Assembly (NCBI GenBank): GCA_016703625.1
Contig: JADJBP010000011.1
Location: 1-64,000 of the forward strand
Length of the DNA: 64,000 nt
From: Chitinophagaceae bacterium
GTDB lineage: Bacteria > Bacteroidota > Bacteroidia > Chitinophagales > Chitinophagaceae
Direction of reading: 5' to 3'
Shown: piece by piece, positions 16,138 to 23,365 of the stretch
Numbering within the stretch: position 1 is the first letter of the stretch
How the letters are laid out: each line of letters opens with the position of its first letter
Program-made: the position numbers and the translations under genes
The notes under the pieces: generated by a model
The model's database searches: none
Told to the model about the DNA's origin: nothing
Seen by the model: only the letters and a program-made list of their open reading frames with translations

Positions 16138-16622
16138 GTATTTTTATTTTATCAGCACCCGTACACAGCGGAAAAACTACCGGTTTATTGAAGTGGTGCA
16201 ACCGGCAGGATAATATTGCAGGTGTTTTAATGCCCGATATGGATGGCAGCAGAAAAATAGTAAACCTGCTCACCAAAGAGATCTTTGCCATTGAATGTAC
16301 AGACCCGCTGCATACAAAGGAACCACTTACCGCCATAGGCCGGTATTATTTTTATACTGCAGCTTTTGAAAAAGCCAATCATATTTTATTACAGGCATTA
16401 AATCAAAAACCCGGCTGGCTGGTGATTGATGAAGCGGGTAAGCTGGAACTGGATGGCAAAGGCTTTTATGAACCGCTTGTAAAAGCTGTTGATTTTTACA
16501 GCAATGGTAAAAACCCCGGGAATTTATTGATCACTGTCCGGGACAGTTTATGTGATGCCGTTATTTCTTTTTTTAAAATTAATAACTGCAGGTTAATTGA
16601 CCGCCCGGAAGAACTTGAATAA
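16134..16622 (+). CDS. THEP1-like P-loop NTPase
   Basis: Small cytoplasmic nucleotide hydrolase of 162 residues. The Walker A region is APVHSGKTT with Ala in place of the first Gly. The Walker B is WLVIDEAGKLELDGKGF, close to the IDEIGKMEL signature of the THEP1/NTPase_1 group. The C-terminal end has a possible arginine region (ITVRDSL). The family hydrolyses NTPs in vitro, with no agreed cellular role. Overlaps the upstream membrane-protein gene by 4 bp, so the NTPase may energise or regulate it. It is compact for the family. Confidence 0.72.
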   Translation: MSIFILSAPVHSGKTTGLLKWCNRQDNIAGVLMPDMDGSRKIVNLLTKEIFAIECTDPLHTKEPLTAIGRYYFYTAAFEKANHILLQALNQKPGWLVIDEAGKLELDGKGFYEPLVKAVDFYSNGKNPGNLLITVRDSLCDAVISFFKINNCRLIDRPEELE

Positions 16623-16631
16623 TTTTATTGC

Positions 16632-16670
16632 AAAAAAAATTCCCCACAAAAATTGCAGGGGAATTTAAAT
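16632..16670. terminator. Bidirectional terminator between convergent genes
   Basis: AAATTCCCC / GGGGAATTT 9-bp stem with a 12-nt loop, between the NTPase stop (16622, +) and the universal stress protein stop (16683, -). An A run on the left serves as the minus-strand T-tract. Confidence 0.75.
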
Positions 16671-16682
16671 TACTTAGATGAT

Positions 16683-17468
16683 CTACTCAGCCATTATCAA
16701 TATGGGCACTTTGCTGTGATAAGTCAGTTTTTTGGTACGGCTGTTCCTTAATAACTTATCCATAAAGGAACTGGTTTTTTGAACAACAATGATCAGGTCT
16801 ATATTCCTGCTTTCGGCAAATAAATTGATGGCTTCATCCACATCATATAACCGCATGAAATAAAACTGTGGCTGATAATCTGCAAACATTTTTCCCATTT
16901 CCTGTTTTTCCTTCTCATAATCTTCGGTAAGCGAAATGTAATGGTCTTTATCCACATTCACCACATGCAACTGCGGCTTAAAAACGTTCAGGAAATCTTT
17001 GATGGGGGCTGATGGCGTTGATTCGATCGTGTTCTTAAAATCAGATGTCAGCATTACATTTTTTAATGGGGAAAAGGGCGCACTTTCCGGAACGATCATT
17101 ACCGGGCAAACTTTTCTTTCGGCCATCTTCAGCGTGTTGCTTCCAAACAATACCTGGGCAATGGCAGATTTACCGGTGATACCCATGATCACCAGGTCGG
17201 CCCGGCGATGACGGGCCGCTTTTTCCAATCCATCCACAAAATCATCTTCTTCATGAGCCAGTATTTCCATTTTTACAATATGGTCTTTCATTAACCCAGC
17301 TTTCAACTGTTCCAGCATTTCTGTTGCTTTTACTGCTTCTGCAGCCTTGCTGTAACTGTGGTATAAAATGATGGTTACGCCATAATGACCGGTTAATAAC
17401 CGGGCTGCGTAGCGGGCTGCATGCAATGAGGTTTCAGAAAAATCTACAGGTACAATGACTGTATTCAT
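16683..17468 (-). CDS. Universal stress protein, tandem UspA domains
   Basis: Cytoplasmic stress protein of 261 residues with two Usp folds (residues 1-135 and about 140-261). Domain 1 begins VIVPVDFSETSLHAARYAA and has the nucleotide-loop region VIMGITGKSAIAQVLFGSNT followed by CPVMIVPE, fitting the ATP-binding G-2x-G-9x-G-(S/T) pattern. Domain 2 is degenerate (LIIVVQKTSSFMDKLL, VPILIMAE) and lacks that pattern. A TAATTTTG -7 box lies 26 bp upstream. Typical Bacteroidota two-domain Usp. Confidence 0.9.
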   Translation of the reverse strand: MNTVIVPVDFSETSLHAARYAARLLTGHYGVTIILYHSYSKAAEAVKATEMLEQLKAGLMKDHIVKMEILAHEEDDFVDGLEKAARHRRADLVIMGITGKSAIAQVLFGSNTLKMAERKVCPVMIVPESAPFSPLKNVMLTSDFKNTIESTPSAPIKDFLNVFKPQLHVVNVDKDHYISLTEDYEKEKQEMGKMFADYQPQFYFMRLYDVDEAINLFAESRNIDLIIVVQKTSSFMDKLLRNSRTKKLTYHSKVPILIMAE

Positions 17469-17493
17469 ATGCGTAGTTTGTGTTTAATATGGA

Positions 17494-17501
17494 CAAAATT
17501 A
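17494..17501 (-). promoter_or_regulatory. -7 box TAATTTTG of the universal stress gene
   Basis: Perfect TAnnTTTG on the minus strand, 26 bp from the start codon at 17468; no clear -33 box. Confidence 0.5.
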
Positions 17502-17567
17502 CTTTATTTATACCTAATAATTGCTGTCTTTTCTTCATATTGAACTGAAACAGCCATGCAGTCCCGG

Positions 17568-17599
17568 TATTGTATTCAAATACTGATTATTTATCTTTG
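17568..17599 (+). promoter_or_regulatory. Promoter of trmB (-33 TATTG, -7 TATCTTTG)
   Basis: TATCTTTG at 17592-17599 with TATTG at 17568-17572, a 19-bp gap, the expected Bacteroidota sigma-70 layout. The ATG follows 7 bp later, so the mRNA is almost leaderless. Confidence 0.65.
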
Positions 17600-17605
17600 C
17601 CGGCC

Positions 17606-18079
17606 ATGGCTCAAAAAAAATTAGAACGGTTTGCTGCTATAAGCACATTTTCAAATGTGTTGGAATATCCTGCAGACATGAAGGGGAAATGGAATGCTTT
17701 TTTTAAGAACAGTCACCCGTTGATACTGGAACTGGCCTGTGGCAGGGGAGAATATACTGTTGGCCTGGCAAAACTATATCCGCAACAGAATTTTATCGGT
17801 GTGGATGTAAAAGGGAACCGGATGTATATTGGTGCAAAAAAATGCCTCACCGATCATATCATCAATGCCGGTTTTTTACGTACCCAGATCGAAAAGCTGG
17901 CCGACTATTTTGAAAAAGGGGAAGTTGATGAAATATGGATCACGTTTCCCGATCCGCAATTGCGGGTATCAAAGGCAAAAAAAAGATTAACGCACCCAAG
18001 GTTTTTACGTTTGTATGCAGCTATTTTAAAGCCCGGCGGTTTTATCCATCTTAAAACCGAATTAAGGGATGAAGAATAG
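17606..18079 (+). CDS. trmB: tRNA (guanine-N7)-methyltransferase, C-terminally truncated
   Basis: SAM-dependent enzyme that methylates G46 of tRNA. From ATG at 17606 (7 bp after a promoter) it has 157 residues. The SAM fold is good: LILELACGRGEYTVGLA (motif I), FIGVDVKGNRMYIG, then EIWITFPDPQLRVSKAKKRL (motif IV, FPDP), and PGGFIHLKTE. At that point the family normally continues about 60 residues with a T-D-x-x-x-Y substrate motif. Here the frame runs into LRDEE and stops, overlapping the next gene. The missing part is not found in another frame nearby, so this looks like a deletion rather than a frameshift. Activity is doubtful as drawn. Confidence 0.8.
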   Translation: MAQKKLERFAAISTFSNVLEYPADMKGKWNAFFKNSHPLILELACGRGEYTVGLAKLYPQQNFIGVDVKGNRMYIGAKKCLTDHIINAGFLRTQIEKLADYFEKGEVDEIWITFPDPQLRVSKAKKRLTHPRFLRLYAAILKPGGFIHLKTELRDEE

Positions 18080-18269
18080 CTGGATTGAAGGCGAGGACTA
18101 TTATTACAACCAGGAGGGGTTTATTGTGCTTACCGCCAAATACCATCTTGAAAGGGGGCATTGCTGCGGCAACGGCTGTAGGCATTGTCCATACGAATTT
18201 AAAAATGTTGCAGAACCAAAAAGAACAGAATTGTTATCTTTAACCGCAAATGGCAAAGAGAATAGTTAA
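18069..18269 (+). CDS. DUF5522 family protein
   Basis: Small conserved Bacteroidota protein, 66 residues, function unknown. It shows the family hallmark IEGEDYYYNQEGFIVLTAKY followed by ERGHCCGNGCRHCPY, a four-cysteine cluster that could bind a metal or Fe-S centre. It overlaps trmB upstream by 11 bp and the next gene by 20 bp. Its ATG lies exactly where trmB is cut short, so a few residues may be missing from its own start. Confidence 0.75.
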   Translation: MKNSWIEGEDYYYNQEGFIVLTAKYHLERGHCCGNGCRHCPYEFKNVAEPKRTELLSLTANGKENS

Positions 18270-18663
18270 ACATACAATAACGGCCCGTAAACAAGTCCCG
18301 GCAAAAAAAGAAGCCCCAAAAGATACGATACAGGCGTATCATTTTTTTACAGATGTATATGATGTGGTAAGGCAGATCCCGAAAGGGAGGGTTACATCCT
18401 ATGGTGCCATTGCAGCATATCTTGGCACCAAACTAAGTGCCCGCATGGTAGGCTGGGCCATGAATGCAGCGCATACGGCCAGGCCCAAAGTGCCTGCACA
18501 GCGGGTGGTAAACCGAAATGGCATGCTTACCGGTAAACATCATTTTGAAAGCCCGGATGCTATGGAAGCATTACTAAAAAAGGATGGTGTGGCTGTTAAA
18601 AATGATACCGTGGTCGATTTTAAAGAACGGTTCTGGGATCCGTCAGTTGCGCTGGCTTTATAA
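18250..18663 (+). CDS. Alkyltransferase-like protein (ATL, MGMT C-domain fold)
   Basis: DNA-damage recognition protein related to O6-methylguanine methyltransferase, 137 residues. A basic tail (residues 1-28) precedes the DNA-binding fold: VYDVVRQIPKGRVTSYGAIA, then ARMVGWAMNAAH (the helix carrying the Arg finger). The active-site PCHR motif of true transferases is here PAQRVVN, with Cys replaced by Ala. So it should bind alkylated bases without repairing them and hand them to excision repair, as known for ATL proteins. It overlaps the DUF5522 gene by 20 bp and is probably co-transcribed with trmB. Confidence 0.85.
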   Translation: MAKRIVKHTITARKQVPAKKEAPKDTIQAYHFFTDVYDVVRQIPKGRVTSYGAIAAYLGTKLSARMVGWAMNAAHTARPKVPAQRVVNRNGMLTGKHHFESPDAMEALLKKDGVAVKNDTVVDFKERFWDPSVALAL

Positions 18664-18729
18664 TTTTTTATCAAAGACTCCCTATAAATAGTTACATTAC
18701 AATAAGGGCACACAACCGTAAAATAATTC

Positions 18730-19443
18730 ATGAGCAATACCATACATAAAGGCCAGGTGAGTTTCGTTAACCACGAAAAAAAATACATCATTATTGAATA
18801 TGAAGAAAACGGCAGAAAAAAAACAGTGAATGGCCCTGTAGATGAAAAACAGCAGCAAAAATGGATCGATAAAAAGCTCATCAAAAAAAAGCACTTATTT
18901 CATATCGGCGATACGGTGAATTTTACTGCAGGCCTTTCAGACAGGGGCGACCGGATGACTGCATCCAATATCCAGTTCCTGTACAATACAGCACTGGATG
19001 TACTGATCAACAAGGCAAAAACAGAAAATAATTTTATTGGTTACCTAAAGGTGATCGACGAACAATATTTTGTAAAGGAGATCGACAGTTACCTTTTTTT
19101 CCCGGTACCCTTATCGCCCTGGCAATTAAAGCCAACCGAAACTGAGCTGAATGAAGCCGTGACATTTTCACTGGAAAACCTGGAAAATAAAGAAAAGATC
19201 ACCGCCAAACTGTATAACAATAAATATATCCCGGAATTTTACACGGCTGTAAAATTAAATAAAGCGGGCGCCCCTGTAGCAGCAACTGTGCACAAAATAA
19301 CCCCTCATGGCATTTACCTGCACCTGGTAGATGACAAGATACCTGTTAAACTTCCTTTCCGGGAAGGGGTACAGGTAAATGATACGATCAACGTACATAT
19401 AGTTTACCTGAGCCCATTTAAAATTGTTGTTGAAGAATCATAA
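18730..19443 (+). CDS. Unknown protein with OB-like ends
   Basis: Not recognised; 237 residues, soluble, lysine-rich. The first 65 residues (KGQVSFVNHEKKYIIIEYEE then HIGDTVNFTA) read like a cold-shock/OB-type beta-barrel. The last 55 (VAATVHKITPHGIYLHLVDD, then IPVKLPFREGVQVNDTINVH) resemble an S1-like barrel. A middle segment has mixed alpha/beta character. This suggests RNA or nucleotide binding, but that is inference from pattern only. Its stop overlaps the convergent gene at 19438 by 6 bp. Confidence 0.7.
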   Translation: MSNTIHKGQVSFVNHEKKYIIIEYEENGRKKTVNGPVDEKQQQKWIDKKLIKKKHLFHIGDTVNFTAGLSDRGDRMTASNIQFLYNTALDVLINKAKTENNFIGYLKVIDEQYFVKEIDSYLFFPVPLSPWQLKPTETELNEAVTFSLENLENKEKITAKLYNNKYIPEFYTAVKLNKAGAPVAATVHKITPHGIYLHLVDDKIPVKLPFREGVQVNDTINVHIVYLSPFKIVVEES

Positions 19444-19899
19444 TTCATCCAGTTCGCTGCTGCTGATATCCAGCTGCATGGCTGTTTTTTCGGTTGACGG
19501 TGCCAGCGAAACAAAATAGAGGAAAGGTACTGCAGCCAGCGCCAGAAGGGCATAATTGCCGGTAAAAAAAAAACATATGCCGCAAAACAATACCGGCGCT
19601 TCAGTTAACCCCCACTGTAACATAGAGGCCCCGCGGTATTTTTCAAACTTTTCCTTTACACCGGCAAGCGGATCCTCTTTAATGAGAGCCAGTTTTTTTT
19701 TGAACAGGGTAAAGCCGGCAAACAATACTGCTGCCGTAAACAATAAAGCTATAACCTGTACAATTTTATCTTGTGCAGCCATTGGAGGCACCAAAGTTTT
19801 GCTGTAAACCATATAAAACAAAACGCCCAAAAAAATAAGCTGCCCTATCATCATGGCTTTATGCATAAAGCTAAAAACATAAAAAGCATTCTTTTTCAT
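19438..19899 (-). CDS. Small membrane protein, unknown
   Basis: 153 residues with four hydrophobic helices in two pairs (MMIGQLIFLGVLFYMVYS, IVQVIALLFTAAVLFAGFTL, then APVLFCGICFFFTGNYALLA and LAAVPFLYFVSLA). A charged loop between the pairs and an acidic end (SSSELDEL) follow the pattern of common Bacteroidota uncharacterised membrane proteins. Position 3' of the oxidase assembly genes may be incidental; it shares their strand with a 73-bp gap. Confidence 0.75.
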   Translation of the reverse strand: MKKNAFYVFSFMHKAMMIGQLIFLGVLFYMVYSKTLVPPMAAQDKIVQVIALLFTAAVLFAGFTLFKKKLALIKEDPLAGVKEKFEKYRGASMLQWGLTEAPVLFCGICFFFTGNYALLALAAVPFLYFVSLAPSTEKTAMQLDISSSELDEL

Positions 19900-19972
19900 A
19901 TAGCTAATTTAAACAACTTTGCCAAAGCCTGGAACCTTGGCAAAGTTTAACTGAATCCGGCACATGCTTATT

Positions 19973-20556
19973 TTAGTTATAGTAAGGGCTGATCATCAGG
20001 TACACTACAACGCCTGAAACTGCCACATAAAACCAAACCGGCCAGGTGATCCTTACCAGTTTTTTATGTTTATCATATTCGCCGGTTAATGCCCGGTAAG
20101 CCGTAAATAAAATAAAGGGAAGAATGATGGCTGCCAGCGGAATATGGGTGATCAGTATAAAATAATACAGCAACCGCATGTTACCGGCAAGTAATTTTTC
20201 ATCCATACTGGTGATGCCGTCGTGGTTAATATCGCCATACCTGGTTTCGCCGGCCAGCAGGTGATGACCTATATAAGACAGCAGAAATAAAACGGATAAT
20301 AAAATGGCCGACAGCATTATTTTTTTATGCAGAGCATATTTCTTTTGTTTTACTGATACGAGCCCGGCCAGCAATAATACAGCAACCAATGAATTGATCA
20401 CCGCATTTGCTTTTGCAAATACATGCACATCAAATCCCGGATCAATATCCAGTTTATACTTACTTAAAAAAACCACGGCGGCAAAAACCACCACCGAAAC
20501 GGTGTAAATAAAAAGCCTTGCTTTTTATCGTTCTTTTGAAGCGTTGGTTGTAACAT
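19973..20556 (-). CDS. DUF420 membrane protein with an EF-hand-like loop, one frameshift
   Basis: Inner-membrane protein of the DUF420/YozB group, found with heme-copper oxidase genes and thought to help oxidase assembly. The reconstructed start is ATG at 20556 (MLQPTLQKND); a missing A at the run 20522-20526 moves into the long frame. Five helices are visible, with His residues (YIGHHLL, ITHIPLA) at the membrane faces. Between helices 3 and 4 sits DINHDGITSMDE, a perfect EF-hand/dockerin-type 12-residue Ca-binding loop (D1, N3, D5, E12), which is unusual for the family. It follows the Sco1 gene by 7 bp. Confidence 0.82.
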
Positions 20557-20563
20557 AAATTTC

Positions 20564-21357
20564 TTAAGTTCTTTTTTCCTGTTTGTTTTTTTGCCTGTTG
20601 AAAATCAGTACAACGACAAATACGATCCCGATCGCAACAAAAATGAGTGGAAGTATGGGTATGAATTCCCTGAATACCGAAGGCGCTTTTTTATCTTTTT
20701 CGAGCATCAGTAATGGAATATCCCTTACGAGTTTTGCCTGTTTAAGGGTATCAAAACCATTATACCAGCCACGCACAACCCTGCTACTGTCGAGCAAAAA
20801 GAAATTTTCGGTATGAATGAAGGCTGAATCCACCTGGGTGTCGGCCAGTCCGGCTTTCAGTTCATTCAAAGCAAAATCATAGATGTCTTTTTTATTACCG
20901 GTTACAAACCACCAGGTATCATGATTGGCATTATAGCGGTCAGCAAATTTGCGCAGTTGCGGTACCGAATCGTGTTCCGGATCAACACTGATGGAAATGA
21001 AATGAACAATGCTGTCGTTCTTTAAAAATGAATCCTGCAGCCGTTTCATGCTTCGGGCCAGACCTGGGCAAATGCTGGGGCACCTGGTAAAGAAGAAATC
21101 AATCACCAGTATTTTTCCCTTCAGGTCATCCAGTGAAACTTTTTACCCAATTGGTTGGTGAATTCAATATTCTTTACTTTGTGCCAGATGGTATCTGTAA
21201 CCGTTTTCCCTTTCTTTTCGGATACGACCACACTATCCGGGGTAAAATACCTGCCCGGCATATGAACTGTATTTTCACTGTAATATTTTACAATAAAATA
21301 TCCTGCAAATGGCATCACCAATGCAAGCATTAACCCCAACACCGCTTTCTTATTCAT
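20564..21357 (-). CDS. Sco1/SenC copper chaperone, one frameshift
   Basis: Membrane-anchored thioredoxin-fold protein that delivers copper to the CuA site of oxidase subunit II. The N-terminal anchor (VLGLMLALVMPFAGYFIV) and linker end at NQLGKK, where one A is missing near 21143. The other frame resumes VSLDDLKGKILVIDFFFTRC. Copper ligands are visible: CPSICPG (CxxxC) and the distal His in FIHTENFFLLD. A second hydrophobic helix ends the protein (PLIFVAIGIVFVVVLIF), as in several Bacteroidota forms. A separate promoter (21404-21411) suggests the sco1-DUF420 pair is its own unit. Confidence 0.9.
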
Positions 21358-21403
21358 AATTCTCCCGGGTTTAAACGATGCCTTTCTCCTCCTTTAATGT
21401 TTG

Positions 21404-21411
21404 CAAATTTA
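21404..21411 (-). promoter_or_regulatory. -7 box TAAATTTG of the sco1-DUF420 pair
   Basis: Perfect TAnnTTTG on the minus strand, 47 bp before the sco1 start and just after the terminator that closes the oxidase operon. Confidence 0.5.
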
Positions 21412-21439
21412 CGGCATCGCCATTCAATTCATTCATAAA

Positions 21440-21475
21440 ACAAAAAACCACCCCGTTTTTGGCGGGATGGTGAAT
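21440..21475 (-). terminator. Terminator closing the oxidase operon
   Basis: Hairpin with arms ACCACCCCG and CGGGATGGT (8 of 9 pairs) followed on the minus strand by TTTTTTGTTTT, 30 bp after the subunit IV stop. Confidence 0.7.
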
Positions 21476-21504
21476 ATATTGAACAGGCTGTATCAATACC
21501 GCGG

Positions 21505-21942
21505 TTATTTTTTTGCATCTTTATCCACTGCTGGATGTTGCTGGTGCTGTTCGGTCTTGGTTTTATCCGGGCGGCTGCCGCCATCCGTATTACGTAGATT
21601 TTTCCAGGCATTGCCATCCCAAAGAAAGGCTGCAATAAACCATATAAATAACATCAGCGGAACAACAATGGTCATGATCATATTCCTGATCTCATCACCC
21701 AGGTGCATAAATATGGAAACGATATAATAGGCTTTGGCAAGCGTTAATGCGGCAATAAGCAACTTGGTAGACAGAGTTAACGCATATGGCAATTGTCCGT
21801 GCTTCCAGTATAAAAAATATCCAAGCCCCAATTCAATAACGGTTAATGCAGACAGTACCCAAAATGTTTTCCAGATACGTGATGTACCGGATGCATGTTC
21901 CGGTGCATAGGTAATTTCGGGTGATGTTAGATTTGAACTCAT
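21505..21942 (-). CDS. ctaF: Cytochrome c oxidase subunit IV
   Basis: Small integral subunit of the heme-copper oxidase, 145 residues. Three helices are visible (TFWVLSALTVIELGLGYFLY, LSTKLLIAALTLAKAYYIVS with IFMHLGDE, and IVVPLMLFIWFIAAFLW). This fits the prokaryotic COX IV type of Bacteroidota, followed by a charged tail. Starts 18 bp downstream of subunit III on the same transcript and is followed by the operon terminator. Confidence 0.88.
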   Translation of the reverse strand: MSSNLTSPEITYAPEHASGTSRIWKTFWVLSALTVIELGLGYFLYWKHGQLPYALTLSTKLLIAALTLAKAYYIVSIFMHLGDEIRNMIMTIVVPLMLFIWFIAAFLWDGNAWKNLRNTDGGSRPDKTKTEQHQQHPAVDKDAKK

Positions 21943-21960
21943 AATTATATTTTAATAAGA

Positions 21961-22698
21961 TTAAACAAGATAAAAGCAAAGGAATACAAATACCCAAACC
22001 AGGTCTACAAAGTGCCAGTACAATCCTGCTTTTTCGATCATTTCATAATGACCGCGTTGATCAAAATGGCCCATCCTTGTTTTGATCAGCATCACCAGGT
22101 TAATGATCACCCCGCTGAAAACGTGGAAACCGTGGAAACCGGTTATGCCGAAGAAATAGCCGCCAAATGCAATGGGACCGGGAGTGCTTACCATCTGGCC
22201 TTCATGCATTACATGCGGGCCCCAGGGGTTTTTGGTTACCGTAGTTCCCCATTTTTCGATCTCCCCATTTACCAAAACTGCATGGTCGCCGGTGATCATG
22301 TGCGTCCACTCCCAGGCCTGGCAACCAAGGAAAGCAAGGCCGCCGAGGATGGTTAAGATCATATATTTTTCAACGCCTTTGCGGTTCATTTTATGGCCTT
22401 CATGTACAGCCAGTACCATGGTAACAGAACTGAAGATCAAAATAAAGGTCATCAAACTCACAAATGCCAGCGGCAGGTTTGCATGACCGGCAAAAGGAAA
22501 TGCATTAAAGACCTCGTTGGGATCTGCCCAGTGATTAACACTGAAGCGGATGGTACCATAGCTGATCAGGAATGCACCGAATGTGAAAGCATCACTCATC
22601 AAAAAGTACCACATCATCACTTTACCATAGCTTGCGTTGAATGGGCTTCTTCCCCCGTTCCACCATTTGGTATTTGTTGGTATCGCTGTTGTTGACAT
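21961..22698 (-). CDS. ctaE: Cytochrome c oxidase subunit III
   Basis: Membrane subunit of the aa3-type oxidase, 245 residues. Helices include MMWYFLMSDAFTFGAFLISY (start of the core), LAFVSLMTFILIFSSVTMVL, GGLAFLGCQAWEWTHM, GYFFGITGFHGFHVFSGVII (family hallmark HGxHV) and GLYWHFVDLVWVFVFLCFYL (C-terminal hallmark YWHFVD). A periplasmic insert of about 40 residues (about 135-170) precedes the fourth helix. It is the complete subunit III here; a second, shorter one lies upstream. Confidence 0.93.
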   Translation of the reverse strand: MSTTAIPTNTKWWNGGRSPFNASYGKVMMWYFLMSDAFTFGAFLISYGTIRFSVNHWADPNEVFNAFPFAGHANLPLAFVSLMTFILIFSSVTMVLAVHEGHKMNRKGVEKYMILTILGGLAFLGCQAWEWTHMITGDHAVLVNGEIEKWGTTVTKNPWGPHVMHEGQMVSTPGPIAFGGYFFGITGFHGFHVFSGVIINLVMLIKTRMGHFDQRGHYEMIEKAGLYWHFVDLVWVFVFLCFYLV

Positions 22699-22847
22699 AT
22701 ATAACTTTTATTTTTTTATTTTTTGGCTAAGCGCATAAAACAGAAAATGAGTTGAACAGGATCTTCCCAAATAGCTCTATTTCAAAATGCTTTCGCCTAT
22801 AATTAAAATGCTTTCTTATCTTTGCCCACTGTTCTATCTGATCATAA

Positions 22848-23324
22848 TTAAAAATAACAATTTTTTTTACCGTACGCCTTTGCATACAATACCAGCAAAG
22901 CAATTATTCCGCCCAAAACGTGCGCTGCATGCATGCTTACGATCACGTACATAAAAGAATGCGAAACGTTACCGGTAAGTTTTATTTCCTTTTGCCACAG
23001 TTGCTGAAAACCCAGCAATTGAAAAACCAAAAAAAGAACTCCCAATAACAATGTTGCCAATAGCATGTTCCGGTATCTTTTCATCTCCCGCTGCCTGAAT
23101 GCTTTTAAAGCCAGGTAGATGGTACCACTGCTTAACAGTATAACCACGGTGCTGTACCAAAAGAACGGCGGCAGGTCGAACGATTGCCAGTTTACCTGGT
23201 TGCGTTTAACGATATACGCACTTGTTAACCCTGCAAACATCATCAGTAAACTGCCAATGCCCACCCACAGGGTAAATTTATGCGGATGAATTTTTTTTCT
23301 TTGTTCCATTACCACGGTACTCAT
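22848..23324 (-). CDS. Second subunit III-like oxidase protein, C-terminally short
   Basis: Heme-copper oxidase subunit III family, 158 residues, four helices: FTLWVGIGSLLMMFAGLTSA, then the segment with WYSTVVILLSSGTIYLALKA, then MLLATLLLGVLFLVFQLLGF, then SMHAAHVLGGIIALLVLYA (HAxHVxGG hallmark). The usual last helix with YWHFVDxLW is absent: the frame ends YGKKNCYF at an eight-A run, and the other frames lack a matching continuation. So the gene is really shortened or a segment was lost. Paired short and long subunit III genes are normal in this phylum. Confidence 0.82.
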   Translation of the reverse strand: MSTVVMEQRKKIHPHKFTLWVGIGSLLMMFAGLTSAYIVKRNQVNWQSFDLPPFFWYSTVVILLSSGTIYLALKAFRQREMKRYRNMLLATLLLGVLFLVFQLLGFQQLWQKEIKLTGNVSHSFMYVIVSMHAAHVLGGIIALLVLYAKAYGKKNCYF

Positions 23325-23365
23325 TCTACAATATTTATATAAACTTCATTTATTCTAAAAAGTGA

